From the NCBI GenBank assembly GCA_000827495.1, contig KN817713.1:1-46673 (forward strand): a DNA stretch of 46,673 nucleotides. Direction: 5' to 3'. The position numbers and the translations under genes were made by a program. Source of the stretch: Hypholoma sublateritium FD-334 SS-4. Its lineage: Eukaryota; Basidiomycota; Agaricomycetes; Agaricales; Strophariaceae. A model generated the notes under the pieces. The model worked only from the letters and a program-made list of their open reading frames with translations. It did no database searches and was not told where the DNA came from. Below, one piece after another: positions 30,547 through 41,351 of the stretch (position 1 is the first letter of the stretch; each line of letters starts with the position of its first letter).

Positions 30547-31846
30547 CTACATATTCCAGAGATTAAACTCTATCGTCGAACTCTCCAAGAGTCGTGGAAA
30601 GCTCCCTTCCCACAAGTTCCAAGGATGATCTTCGAGTTGCGAGTTCGGGCGCAGCCTGAGTTCGCGTGGAAAGGTAAACATCAGTCCGACGCTCACCCTG
30701 CGCAATGCTGGAAATGCGCCAATATCAGTCAGCAATTGGTCAAAGGCAGCGGCCCAGGCTGTCCAATCTGGGCAGCGCAGACCGTCCAACGCGGCCTCTA
30801 TGTACACCAGCAGCACCTGGAGGGTATTTTTCCCGGAGAGCTGTCTGAGCTCGAAGTTGACTCCGTGCAAAATAGCATCGCAATCTTCTTGGTCAAAACT
30901 GCCGAGATCCAAATGCAATGATCTGAGTTTAGGCTGGCGATTGGCTGCTAGACAAGCACCCAGCCCCGCCAGCCGTGTCACATCACTGTTGACTATTCAA
31001 TAATCTATCGACAAGTACACATAGAAAGTAGATAGTATTTACCGCATAATATCTCATGCTTTTCGAGGCCTACCGCTCGCTCTAAGAGCTTGTACAGTTG
31101 AGAAACTCGGCACGAGTGGTGATTTCGAGTAACACTTCTTTGAGGTGGTCAAATGCAATTCGGCATATGGAGTTCATCAGGGTGGCGAGGGTGTTGTTGT
31201 ACTTGTCACGGTCAGTGCTGTGGAATAGCTCCAGAGTTGTCACATTTGCCAGTGGGCTCTGCATGCCGTCGTCGGTACTACTACTAGTATTAGGCGGAGC
31301 AACATAATTGATTCCATAAAGTGCGAGCTCGGTGAGTGCACAGCAGAGTGACAATGCGGCGGCCGGAAAGTTGTCGACACTTCTGAGTGTGAGATGCTGC
31401 AGAGTAGGTATCTGGATGAGCGAAAGAAATGCTGAGCTTTCCCTGTCTAGTAGCACATTCCAGTCGGCTGATGATATCTCGATGGAGGTCAGGGAAGACG
31501 AGTCGGACATTATCTGCAATAAATCATAATCCGATGCGCTAAAGGGTTGCCCAGCATCGAGGTACAAGCTTTTGGCGTAGTGCGTCGCGATGATGGGATG
31601 CAAGAGTAGGAATTCGCTGAACCCAGTCCGCTGCTGAAAGGGTGAGCTGAAGGAAAACCTGATGTCTGCGAAAAGGTGTCGGCGGCATATCGGGAACATG
31701 AATTTGCACGTCAGGGATAACCTTTTTAAAGCGTCGACTGTACTCCAGCCTGTTATGCGCCTGTCCTGTGGATGCTGCCTGTCAGCCCCCAATATGTCGG
31801 CAATGTATCCCAGGACATCTAGAGACAGTTTGGTCGGCTTTTCCAT
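30547..31846 (-). pseudogene. F-box family copy 9, frameshifted
   Basis: The ATG at 31846 opens a 254-residue frame with a normal F-box (LSLDVLGYIADIL, then LSLTCKFMFPICRRHLF) and leucine-rich middle. The frame ends at a stop at 31082-31084. Alignment to copies 1 and 11 around 31110 shows one missing base in the segment that normally reads A-E-V-P-Q-I-C-K-L-L. Beyond the shift the rest is conserved: the 50-nt intron (31042-30993, GTAAAT...TTGAATAG) and an open second exon (30992-30547) with WAAAFDQLLTDIGAFPAL. The break is single and recent. A sequencing error cannot be excluded. Confidence 0.75.
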
Positions 31847-32332
31847 GTTCGAGTACGCAGCAAAGTCGATTGAAGGAGAGGGTTAGGAGGGCGTGAAGTG
31901 AGGGCGTGAAGCGAGCGTGAAGAAAGTGTACTTATTAGAAAGCAGCTCGTCAGATAGGTGCGGAGTTGGCCGACTTCAGGGTAAGCCCAGCGCGAGTCGG
32001 CCATTCGATACCTGCATATGGTTCAATTGATGTGCAGAAGAGCATATAATTAAATATATCTCAATGAACGTCAGACTTCTCGTCCGATTTATAAATCGCA
32101 ACGTGCACTTTCACCAATATGCTACACGCAAGTTCTATCACTTCGACCTCTGTCCAATATGAACGCGCGCCTATAATTATATTACATTCCCGGAAAGACC
32201 TGGGAAAGATAGTAAGGACATAAGTAGTAGTTACAGCGGACAAGCAAAATCCCTACTAGTTTTTCAATTCCTATGTAACACAGAATACAATTTTTATTTC
32301 CGCACCCTCCAAGAGTTGCCGAAATTGCTGGC
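31847..32332. other. Spacer between F-box copies 9 and 10
   Basis: Holds the promoter side of copy 9 (motif at 31960-31967, minus strand) and a short imperfect repeat of GGGCGTGAAG around 31889-31920. From about 32000 to 32330 I see no gene; the sequence is AT-rich. Confidence 0.45.
31960..31967 (-). promoter_or_regulatory. AACTCCGC motif upstream of F-box copy 9
   Basis: Core motif on the minus strand, about 115 nt before the ATG of copy 9, in the context GGCCAACTCCGCAC. Confidence 0.4.
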
Positions 32333-33626
32333 TTAGTAGGGATTCCGAAAGGTACAGAGCTCAAACTGTATGGCCGTGCTCTCCAACAGTCGTGGAAACC
32401 AGGATTCTGTCATTTTCCATGGATGATCGTCGTGCCTCTTTTTAATATTACACAGCAGACTGATGGTCACTTGACGCAACACTGGGAATGCCCCAATATC
32501 AGTCACCAATTGGTCAAAGTCGGCAGCCCAGTTATTTGCATCCGGGGTCCACAGAGTGTCCAGCTCTCCTGTCGCCTTCACCTCCAGCGCCTCGATAATG
32601 TTTTTCCCAGAAAGTTGTCTAAGCTCGATATTAAGCTTAGGCAGTCGGCTGTTATTGTCAAGTTGGTGAAATTTCCCGAGATCCAAAGTCACTGATCTGA
32701 GTTTGGGGTAGGGGTTGGACGCAAGGCTTGAGCCCAGCCCGGTCAACCGTGGTACAAAGCGCCGAGTAGCTATTCAATAATTTATCAGGATAAACACCAA
32801 AATAGAGCATGTGTGTGTGAATTTTACCATGTATCGTGAGCCTTTCGAGCGATGTTGTTCTTTCCAAGAGTTCGCACATTTGGGGAAGGTCGTCTTGAGT
32901 ATACACGCTGAGACAGAGACTTTTGAGGTGCTCAAATACAATATATGATGGAGCCGCTTTACTCGTATTTTGCCCTATGCCACTCATTAAAGAAGTGAGG
33001 GCGTTGTCGCGCCGGCCATAGCTATCCAACGTCAATGACACCAGAGTGGTGATTGTAGGACGCCGCGAGACGTCGTTTGAATCAGGCGGGGTAAGCCTGT
33101 AGATGCCACGGAACGTAAGGTCCTTGAGTCCAGAGCACAATGACAATGCAGCGGCCGGAAAGATGTCGATACGATCAAGTATGAGACGGCGGAGAGTGGG
33201 TATCTGAATGCAGGAAAGAGTAATTGATTTCAATCGTTCTGGGAGTGTAGTCCAGTCGCCCGAGTAGGACGATGATAGTTCTAAGGAGGTTACGGAGGAT
33301 GAGTCACATATCTTCTGCAAGAAATCATAATCCAGTGGAATGAAGGGATGCGCGGCATTGAGATGCAGATTTCTAACGTAGTGAGCTATGATGGGATTAG
33401 AATTGAGGAATTGAGTGAGCCGATTCTGTCGCCGTGAAACCCTTGGGAATATTGGAAATCTGATTCTCGCAAAGAGATGTCGGCGGCATACTGGGATCAT
33501 GAATGTACACGTCAAGCATAGCATTTTCAGAGCGTTGAATCCATCCTGATTTGTTTCAATGTCAGTACCCAGCATATCGGCGATGTATCCTAGGACGTCA
33601 AGAGGGAGTTTATCTGGAGTTTCCAT
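32333..33626 (-). CDS. F-box family protein, copy 10
   Basis: Two exons, 33626-32828 and 32769-32333, separated by the homologous phase-1 intron (58 nt, donor GTAAAA, branch CCTGATAAA, acceptor TTGAATAG). Splicing is required to keep the frame and gives 411 residues. The F-box spans residues 6-51 (LPLDVLGYIADML, then LCLTCTFMIPVCRRHLF). The C-terminal WAADFDQLVTDIGAFPVL and MTESWFPRLLES blocks are intact. This is the clearest intact member of the minus-strand group. The frame is open 17 codons upstream, but the METPDKLP start matches its paralogues. Confidence 0.82.
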
Positions 33627-33705
33627 GTTCACAGGAATTCTAGATCGGTGGCAAGAGATGGGAGCGAACAAGTACAAGTTGAAGTTAGCGAAGAAAGCTC
33701 AGCCG

Positions 33706-33716
33706 GAAGCGGAGTT
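33706..33716 (-). promoter_or_regulatory. AACTCCGCTTC motif upstream of F-box copy 10
   Basis: Exact 11-mer on the minus strand, in the context ATTCGAACTCCGCTTCCGG, about 80 nt before the ATG. Confidence 0.45.
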
Positions 33717-33949
33717 CGAATTTTATTCGTGGTCATCGCCGCTCGCGCGGCTCAGTCAACGCTAACAGTATGTACACCACAGCTAGTAGACTAAGGAATC
33801 GGAGGCGTCCCCATTTCCCTCCTCGTCGTCTCTCCCACCCGCGCAATCATGCTGTAGATCGCAGAGGAGGCCGAGCGACCGCCCCAGCACCTGCCGCAGC
33901 TCGACGTGAACTTCAAGGACCGTCATTAAATGCCTGCCTGACTGTACCG

Positions 33950-34725
33950 TTGTCCCGTGGCAGGAGGGCGCGCCGCGCAGTTCATGTCCACCATCCTTGC
34001 GACGAAGAGAAATACGCGCGAACGCGTTCCGAAGCCGCTCTTTACGATGCCAGGATCGCGTCTGCGCTGCGCGCGGAGTGCGCTAGCTAGCCGCAGTTCA
34101 AGGCAATCGTCTTCGCGCCGACTGTCGCTTTCGCTGGCTGGTGCACCACGCTTCCCCCGGCATTCGTTCTCCACTGGCGAACGTCGCAGGCCCAGCGCAC
34201 GATTGTGGCCAACACGACCCGCGAGGTGAGGAACGGCGTGCTCGTCGCAACAGATGTCGTCGCGCGCGGGATGTAATTCCCGACGAACGTTACTAGCGCC
34301 GTCCTGGCATGCGTCGCCATGGACCAGGAATTGTCCATCGACCACCTCGGACTTACAGCTCGCGGTGCTCGTTGTTGCGCAGCCAGAATATTTCTTCCCT
34401 ACGTTCAATCAAGCTCAAGGGGATTGAGATCGATAGCACATCCACAACACCATCACCGCGGCCGCCACGGTAGACGCGTATGTGAATACAAAGATGGACG
34501 AGGCGTAAATTGCGCGAGCGACGCTCTGAACGGACGCGGATCTCGTCGCGCAAGCGAACGCATTGGTCGATGCGGGGCTGCATGCGGATGGGATGTCATC
34601 CGTGGCAAGACGACGCTAAAGGGCGTGCCGGAGCTGAATGTAGAGGCAAATGAGACGCGCGCCCCGCGCGTGGGCGGATGGCGGGGAAAGGGCCGGAGGA
34701 GAGCGGTGGGCGCGGCGTCGTTCAA
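33950..34725 (+). pseudogene. DEAD-box helicase relic E (inverted)
   Basis: The plus strand matches the helicase from about residue 295 to the C-terminus. Recognisable pieces are FMSTILA, PQFKAIVFAPT-like, NGVLVATDVVARGM followed by a stop, ELSIDHLGLTARG, and GVPELNVEANETRAPRVGG at the tail. The frame is broken repeatedly. Its orientation is opposite to relics A-D, in step with the opposite orientation of the flanking F-box copies, so the whole module was inverted. Confidence 0.85.
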
Positions 34726-34937
34726 TATCCTTGTTTACGCTTTCCTTACGCTTTCCTTTTAGATTTTCACTGGAGATAACTACATTCTATTTCAACCAGA
34801 CATAGCTACACCAGAAGTGCTATATGTTTGCGTTCCGTGAATGTTCCCGTTAATACTCTAAAATACGATGCTCACCTCGCGCAACTTGGGTAACAGTATC
34901 GCGGTGCTCTCCAAGAGTCACGGAAGCCACGCTTCTG

Positions 34938-36172
34938 TCATCTCCTATGGGTGACCGTTGTGCCTCTGTTTAATGGTAATATTACATCGCAGACTGATAC
35001 TTTACGCAACACAGGGAATGCCTCAACATCAGTTATCAATTGCTCGAAGTCGGCGGCCCAGCCACTCGCATCCGGGCTCCAAACAGTGTCAAGCTCTCCC
35101 GTAGCGTTCACTTCTAGCGCCTCGATAACGTTTCTTCCGGAGAGCTGTCTAAGCTCGAAATCAAGGGCAAGCAGGGGACTGTTGTCTTGTGGATGAATAT
35201 CAACGAGATTCAATGTTATCACTCTGAGCTTAGGGCGTGGGTTGGCCGCCAGGCTTGAACCCAGCCCCTCTAGCCGTATATCAGGTTTAGAAACTATTCA
35301 ACAATTATGTTAGGACATGAACAAAAGAGACTAAGTATATGAAACTTACCGTATATTTCAAGCCTTTCGAGGCGTATCGCTCTCTCCAACAATTTGCACA
35401 TCTGGGAAACCTCAGCATAACTCCTGACCTTGAACGAGAGATATTTGAGACGATTAAATGCAATGATTGAAGCGGGACGAGCCGCTTCGGTTGTGCTTTG
35501 GTTTATGAGGCCCATTAGGGTAGCAAGGACGTTATCGGTCCCGGAAGAGGACTGCCACGTTATTACTAGAGTCATGAGGTTGAGCCGTTCTATTGCGTCG
35601 TTGGTACCAGGTGGAGAAAGGCTGTTGACTTCGGATAATATGAGCATGTTGAGTCCAGAGCAGCGTGAAAGTGTAGCGGCTGGAAAGTCGCTGATACGTT
35701 TGACTGTGAGATGTCGGAGAGTGGGCACTTGGATGAGGGAAATGATTATGGCTTTTGTCTTTCCTGGGAGTTCGTTCCAGGAGCACGAGCCGGACGATAA
35801 TATCTCTACAGAGGTCAGGGAGGACTCAGATGAGTCGCTTATCTTTTGCAAGCATTCATAATTTAATTTGCTGAAGGGATGCCTGACATCGAGATGCAAA
35901 TTCTTGGTGTAGTGCGTCGCGATGAAGGGATGCGAGAGTAGGAATTCACTGAGCTTATTCTGTCGCCATAAATCTCCGTAACAGGTCGAATATCTGATGC
36001 TTGAAAAGAGGTGTCGACGACATATTGGGGCCATGAATTTGCATGTCAAGCACAGCGCTTTCAGAGCGCTGAGGGCTGCATGATGCTGGTTTATTTCGCG
36101 GGAACCGTCTGCACCTAGCACGTCGGCGATGTGTCCAAGAATGTCAAATGGGAGCTTGGTTGAGGTTCCCAT
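34938..36172 (-). CDS. F-box family protein, copy 11 (altered C-terminus)
   Basis: Two exons, 36172-35350 and 35293-34938. The intron is the best-looking of the family (56 nt, donor GTAAGT, branch CCTAACAT, acceptor TTGAATAG) and contains stops, so it must be spliced. The product would be 392 residues. The F-box spans residues 5-51 (LPFDILGHIADVLG, then LCLTCKFMAPICRRHLF). WAADFEQLITDVEAFPVL is present, but a frame change just after it replaces the usual MTEAWFPRLLES ending, which can still be read out of frame downstream around 34930-34890. The last ~25 residues are thus lost or novel. It may be functional or newly decaying. Confidence 0.7.
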
Positions 36173-36359
36173 ATTCGCAGATACGGTAGCACGGTTAGAA
36201 CGGTTGAGAAGACGTCAAGCTGGAGCAAAAGGTTAAGCATAACTCATAAAAAGGGAGTCATACTCATCTTGGAATCGATCAGCGCCGAAAACGGAGTTGT
36301 AATTTCCATCGTAGTTGGAAATGGAAGATTGCCGCTACGGCCCAACTGAGAACGTCGCG
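36173..36359. promoter_or_regulatory. Upstream region of F-box copy 11
   Basis: On the minus strand it contains a one-mismatch form of the family motif (AACTCCGTTT, 36289-36298), about 120 nt before the ATG. Confidence 0.4.
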
Positions 36360-37216
36360 TCCAGCGGCCTGGCCCCTGGCCTGTGGCCTGTGGTCTCGGC
36401 AATTCCCAGGCATCACAATATATTTAATCTCCGCTTGTAGGCGCATGTCGCGCCAGTCAAGCTCAGCTGCGCAGTGGACGCCAGAGCCGCGCGCGGTAAA
36501 ATGAAGATAAAATCAATAGTACTTATTTCAAATTCGCAAAATATTGCGACTACTGCAACAGGTTACATGGAAAAAACAGACCACTAGCTGTGATAAAACC
36601 CTATAGGCTGACGTGGACTAGGGGCGACGACAGACGACGGGCCAGCCGGCGCGCCTGTATGCCGTATAGCAACCTGCAGGGACCAGCGGCGGAACGAGGG
36701 GGGCACACCGGATATCGTCCCCGTTGTGCGCTGAGCNCCCGTCGCGCCGACTGGCCAATCCAGCCGCTCCTTCCGCGGCGTCAGACACGTCGCGCAGAAG
36801 CATCTTCATCCCGAGCGCGATGGAGCTCTGTGTGCATGCCGGTATCGTGTCCCCGGGAAGTGGGACTCATATGCCGCGTCGGGAGGTCGCTGTGGGAGTT
36901 GGGTCCATGGTCGGTGTCTTCAGGTATTGACGTCCAGTTGTGTTCACTGTTCGGGTTCTGTTCCCGTATGCGACAACAGCTGCCGGGTGTGCAAGTGCAA
37001 CGCTGCAGCTGGTGGGCATAGCCGTTCCCGCCCAGGGAAACTTTCGCGAATGCGGGTGCCTGGGTCAGCGTTTGGTCAGCGTGAGGGTGAAGGAAGGCAG
37101 CGAGCGCCGTGGTGGGATATGGTGGTCCTGTTTGGCTAACGCGTGTAAGCTGCCGGGAGAGTGCCGCCCGGCAATGCCGAGGCCATAGGCCACAGGCCAC
37201 GGGCCAGCCCGCCGGA
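36360..37216. mobile_element. Gene-free segment bounded by 41-bp inverted repeats
   Basis: Positions 36360-36400 and 37176-37216 are inverted copies of each other, 36 of 41 bases matching by my count, with the shared core TGGCCTGTGGCCT. The 775 nt between them has no supported gene and one ambiguous base (36737). This is the form of a non-autonomous DNA transposon. No clear target-site duplication is seen beside the repeats, so a simple fold-back structure remains possible. Confidence 0.5.
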
Positions 37217-37830
37217 TCCGATCTTCACGCCCAACTCATGAAGCTGAGCACTGAAAATTAAATGTTGAATAAGTACTGTGTGGGTACACTTCTCAAACAT
37301 CTCGTGGTATGTGGAAAAGGCGCGGAACGGGTGAGCTTGGGGCTATTGCAAGTAGCGCGCCGCCGCCTCGCGTTGCAACACAGTTCATGGAACGAGGGTA
37401 GAAAGACTGTAACGGGTGAGTAAGCTTACAAGGAACACGGTCCGTTCAAGGTCCGTTAGATAGATGTGCCTTTGGGCCAACGCGAAATGGCGACGCGGTG
37501 CTTGTCACACGCTATAAACGCCCCTCTACTAGTTCAAAGAAGGCCCATCGAGACCCGTGGTCTCGCCGCTCGTCCGGCTCCCGACTCACAGCTAAATACT
37601 GCGCCCAGGTCAGGCTAATCAAGATATTGGGGGTTTAAGCGCCACGATAGCTAAGGAGAAGCGAGGAAGATATAGACACAGCTTGCGGCTCCGACGGGGT
37701 ATAGCACTTATCTAAAGTGCCATTATTAATGATGTAGTTAGGCATATAAAACAAGAGAGCCAGTGATCTATCTTAGAAATCATTAGCTACGAGATATATA
37801 TCAAAGAACAAGGATAGTCTTACCGGCGCT
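37217..37830. other. Spacer downstream of the IF3 gene
   Basis: No gene supported. It lies 3' of the minus-strand IF3 gene and beside the inverted-repeat segment. Short ORFs lack recognisable content. Confidence 0.35.
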
Positions 37831-38685
37831 TTATTGTCGCCATAAGTCTTTAGGATTAGGCACTGTTGCCGTCTGACTTCGTCTTTGAGCAAGCGCGTGG
37901 CGTTCTGCTAGTTCCAGCGCTTCCTTAGCTTTCGCCGCTATCTCTTCTCGAGTCGGCAGTGCCTTCCGCGCTTTCTGCGTGAGACTCTGGAAATATAAGT
38001 ACGCCCTCCCTTTCTCGATCACTCGTGCTTTCCACTCCGTGCCGGATTCCTCGAGCGCCGCAGCAACCTGCGCCATCTGCTCCTCCATTTCCGGCCGGGA
38101 GGGATAGCGCACGCGCGGCTTGTTCTTGAATAGCACCTCGACGCGCGCGCCGCCCTTCTCGAGCTCCTCGCGTGCCTTGGCAAGCTTGTGCTCGTAGTCC
38201 GCGCCGGACGTGAGCCACGTGAGCTGCACGGTCGTACTCTCGACGCGCTGCGCGCCCTCGACCTTCTTCGCGGCCTTGGACGCGAGCTGGTTCATCTTGT
38301 CTTCGAGGCGCGTGAGGATGCGCACGACTGGCGGGCGATGCGATACCAGGCGCACGACGTGCGTTGTCATGTTCACCGAGTCGAGGATGTGCGAGAGGCG
38401 CTGCGGTTGGTGCGTCGTGCCGTCCGCGCTGGCGACCTGCACGAGATCGTGTGGAATGTCGCCGTTCTTGGGGTGCTGCGCAGTCGTCTTCTCCCGCGGC
38501 TTTGGCGTTTCCTTGACCGCCTTTTTCTTCTCGGGCTTGAGGGTGCCCTGCGTGGCTAAGACGTCGTTCTTTACCCAACGCCCCATGCCGCGTGTACTGG
38601 CTGGCAGCGTCTGAGGAAGTCCACGAACGCAGTGTGGCCGCAGAACAGTCACCGCTACATTTCGGAAGGCCAGGAACGCGCTCAT
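37831..38685 (-). CDS. Mitochondrial translation initiation factor IF-3
   Basis: One exon of 284 residues from the ATG at 38685; the frame is open further upstream but without an ATG. Residues 1-35 (MSAFLAFRNVAVTVLRPHCV onward) form a basic presequence. An N-terminal IF3-like part follows (about residues 75-125, GDIPHDLVQVASADG, then RLSHILDSVN). The C-terminal domain (about 150-230) opens with TTVQLTWLTSGADYEHKLAK, then GGARVEVLFKNKPRV, and matches the bacterial IF3 C domain where K-E-[IV]-K-x-R-x-x-x-x-x-H-D-Y is expected, here in a divergent fungal form. It should bind the small mitochondrial ribosomal subunit and assist start selection. Confidence 0.8.
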   Translation of the reverse strand: MSAFLAFRNVAVTVLRPHCVRGLPQTLPASTRGMGRWVKNDVLATQGTLKPEKKKAVKETPKPREKTTAQHPKNGDIPHDLVQVASADGTTHQPQRLSHILDSVNMTTHVVRLVSHRPPVVRILTRLEDKMNQLASKAAKKVEGAQRVESTTVQLTWLTSGADYEHKLAKAREELEKGGARVEVLFKNKPRVRYPSRPEMEEQMAQVAAALEESGTEWKARVIEKGRAYLYFQSLTQKARKALPTREEIAAKAKEALELAERHALAQRRSQTATVPNPKDLWRQ

Positions 38686-39573
38686 GGATATGTCACAGAG
38701 AAATGTAAGAGGAAAGTAGCGGAGGTGATTCCGGCCAAAATCCGTTCCGACTCGTACGTTATTTGGGCCAGCGCGCACAGCCAAACAAAGTATAAAAAAT
38801 TTGATCGCGTCGTGTCCAAACTTGCACCTGCTTTCATCCTCAACCACCGCAAGTCTGCTAGATTATTGCTAGGTAAGCGTCTATTGTCTACATTACGATA
38901 CTTCCTTCTGTGATGAAAACTTCTGGCACAATGCCTCTAAGCGTGGGGGCATAACCTGTCCAGTCCCGACTTCGGCTAGCTTTCCAACTCGTTTTGACGC
39001 GGGGGCATACGGTCGGGGGAGGGGCGCTACCATTCGATGACGGTTTATGAAGTTATAGTTACACTGAGCTATCCTTTCCTTTCGTTCTTTCTGTTTTTGC
39101 GAATCTTTCATGTTTCTGATCATCTATCCAGGCTATCTATCCTCTTTCAGGTCTCCAAATTCCGACTTCTGGCTAACTTCCCGAGTTTCGCGCGAGTATA
39201 GACGTGGGTAAGAGGTGGGATTACAGCGGGCCCTTTGGTAAGTTTCCTGATACAAAGAATATGTGAAGTGTGTAGCTCCGTAAATAAGATAATGTGCGAA
39301 GGCATCTAGTGTGTGGATTATGTGATGTGTGCGCGCGAAGATGATATAATATCGATCAAGATATGTGGGTGTATCATGTCCATGGACGAGCAGTGGAATC
39401 AACGAGGGAACCATTAGATTATAAAGGAAAAAATAAGATACTTGAACATCAAGCGCCAAGATGACACTAACGATTCTCTAGAGCACTCGGGAGCAGAAGG
39501 TCTGATCATGACCAGAATTATCGTCTTGCTGAGCGATGAAAGGACCCCCCTTCGGTAGTAGATTTCTATTCAT
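38686..39573. other. Spacer between IF3 and carrier genes
   Basis: About 890 nt with no supported gene. It contains the promoter of the minus-strand IF3 gene and the 3' end of the carrier gene. AT-rich, with no obvious repeats or RNA gene. Confidence 0.4.
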
Positions 39574-41351
39574 CTATCTTCCGGCCTCGGCACGCGTCGC
39601 CGCGCTCGTCCTCAGGAGCCATGCCAAGTTCTCGTATACCACGAATGTCACGCAGGTCCCTGGAAGTACCCTGACGAGATTCGTCCCGAGTCCGCGAAAG
39701 AACCCGCGGGGGCCTTCTTGCGCCCAGGTACGTTTAATTGTTGCCGGTATAGTTGGAAAAAGCACCGCTTGAGCGTTATTCTGTTGGAAATGTAACGACA
39801 TTCGTGAGTGAAAAAACCGATGCCGACATATGGTAAATGGTGTGCGCGTGGGGCGAGATCGCGAGGTGGGGTCGATGGCAGCCGGGAAGATCATCCAAAA
39901 GGGGTCAAATGGGGAGTTAGTAAACGTGTTAAGTGGGTAGCGAGCAAGGATAGTGAAAGTTTGGGAGACCGCAGTGCACACCATGAAGATAGACGCATAT
40001 GCGAAGGTACGATCCGACAACGTCGAGGGGAACCGACGGGAAAGGAGTATCGATGATTGGAATGGAAGTGATATAAATTTTATGGAAAAGGTGTGGAAAG
40101 GGGTGTTGGGGCTGACAGGATTCGGAACGCACCTGTATACGAGACCTTACCACTTGGTAGGGATAGGTCACCGACAACGCGGCCAGTTTGCTGCTGATTG
40201 ACATCACTGTATACGCCAAATTTGACTAGAGAACATGAATGTTGATAATTTTCATGATCCGAAGTGGTCGAATTTTTTAGAGGATACAAGCGAGGGGATA
40301 TGCGGGTCAACGGGCGCGGTCAGCAGATGCGAGTAGATGCTAAGATTTGTACACACACCAGCTTATCTGCTTCCCTGTCGTACACCTTCCCTGCTTGTTC
40401 ATGCTGTCTTCGTTTCCGATCGAAGCCCCAAGCTTTCATTTTTTCGTATACGACGAACTGAATAGCTCCGTTGCTGACGCCAACAAGCGCTAGCGTAGTT
40501 CCGCGGAATAGACCCAGGGTACCTTCTTTGTGAAAAATGGTAGAAAGGCCATCTAAGGTGTGCAACGGAGTTGCAAATGCGTTCGGTTATGTTCCACAAG
40601 AAATAGGATGCGAAGTGGTGACGGAAGGTGTGCAGAAGATGAGAAATAGGTGCGCTAGAAAATTAGAAAATTGAATTAGTTGATAAACGAGGACGCGTAC
40701 CCCAAAGACCGCGATAAGCATTTGGAGAATTGGCCTGCGACGTAAACATGCGGACGCGGACCAACCACAAGGGGTTTGTTATCACGGCAGTCACTGCGCC
40801 TAGAAGAAAACGAAGTCAGTGGCTGATCCTGTCTGACGCGCGAAACGCGTCGTGCAAGAAGATATGCGAACTCGCTTGAGCAGAGCATACGAGATATTCT
40901 GGTGCGGACAGAGTCTTCGTGATATCACCCCCGGATGCTCGTTTTTTCAGCATGTTGTAGCTGGTAAAGAAGTCAGCTTATTCGCGGGGTCTTTTCCCCG
41001 AGGGAAAGCAGACGTACAAAAGAAAATAGAGGCCCCAGCTCGACGCGTTTCCCGCGATATTGGGAATGAGTCCGCGATACAAGCCACGCCAGCCGTTTGA
41101 TTGCTGAATATCCCGTAAAGAGTACCATATCTGCTTCCCAAGCCCTCCTTGAGGATTTTTGGTCGCCACTTGGAGCTTGACCTTGAGCAGATCGAGAGGA
41201 TTCATACACAGGGTAGTGACAACCCCTGCACCGAGCCCAGCCGCTGCATGGTCCTATCCGTTTCTGTCAACGTGTTTCATAGTTCAAATGAAAGAAGGCC
41301 TACCAACGCAGTGCTTGGAAAGAAGCTGGGCGGTTGGGGCGCTATGGGCAT
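39574..41351 (-). CDS. Mitochondrial carrier, FAD/folate type (FLX1/SLC25A32-like)
   Basis: Seven exons on the minus strand: 41351-41304, 41253-41018, 40960-40872, 40799-40701, 40552-40359, 40225-40133 and 39780-39574. The sum is 322 codons exactly (321 residues), the usual length for the family. Three carrier signatures are present: PLDLLK (35-40), PLWLVR (134-139) and PYQVVR (244-249). A Trp in the second signature (P-x-W) is characteristic of the FAD/folate and pyrimidine-nucleotide carriers. The stretches NIAGNASSWGLYF and RGLGTNLVRVLPGTCVTFVVYE are close to FLX1/SLC25A32. It should move flavin or folate across the inner mitochondrial membrane. Two introns (148 and 352 nt) are much longer than others in the window. 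Confidence 0.88.

Noticed and set aside
32658..33677. 339-residue unspliced reading of F-box copy 10
   Set aside because: It reads through the homologous intron into a wrong frame and loses the conserved C-terminal block. The spliced form restores it. The first 17 residues also precede the conserved METPDKLP start.
37831..38847. 54-residue N-terminal extension of the IF3 frame
   Set aside because: It would begin at GTG and is hydrophobic and unrelated. The ATG at 38685 gives a normal presequence.
7958..41351. A functional mitochondrial gene cluster (PPR, helicase, IF3, carrier)
   Set aside because: The genes are on both strands, are separated by unrelated genes and transposons, and share no visible promoter element. 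Chance neighbourhood is the simpler reading.
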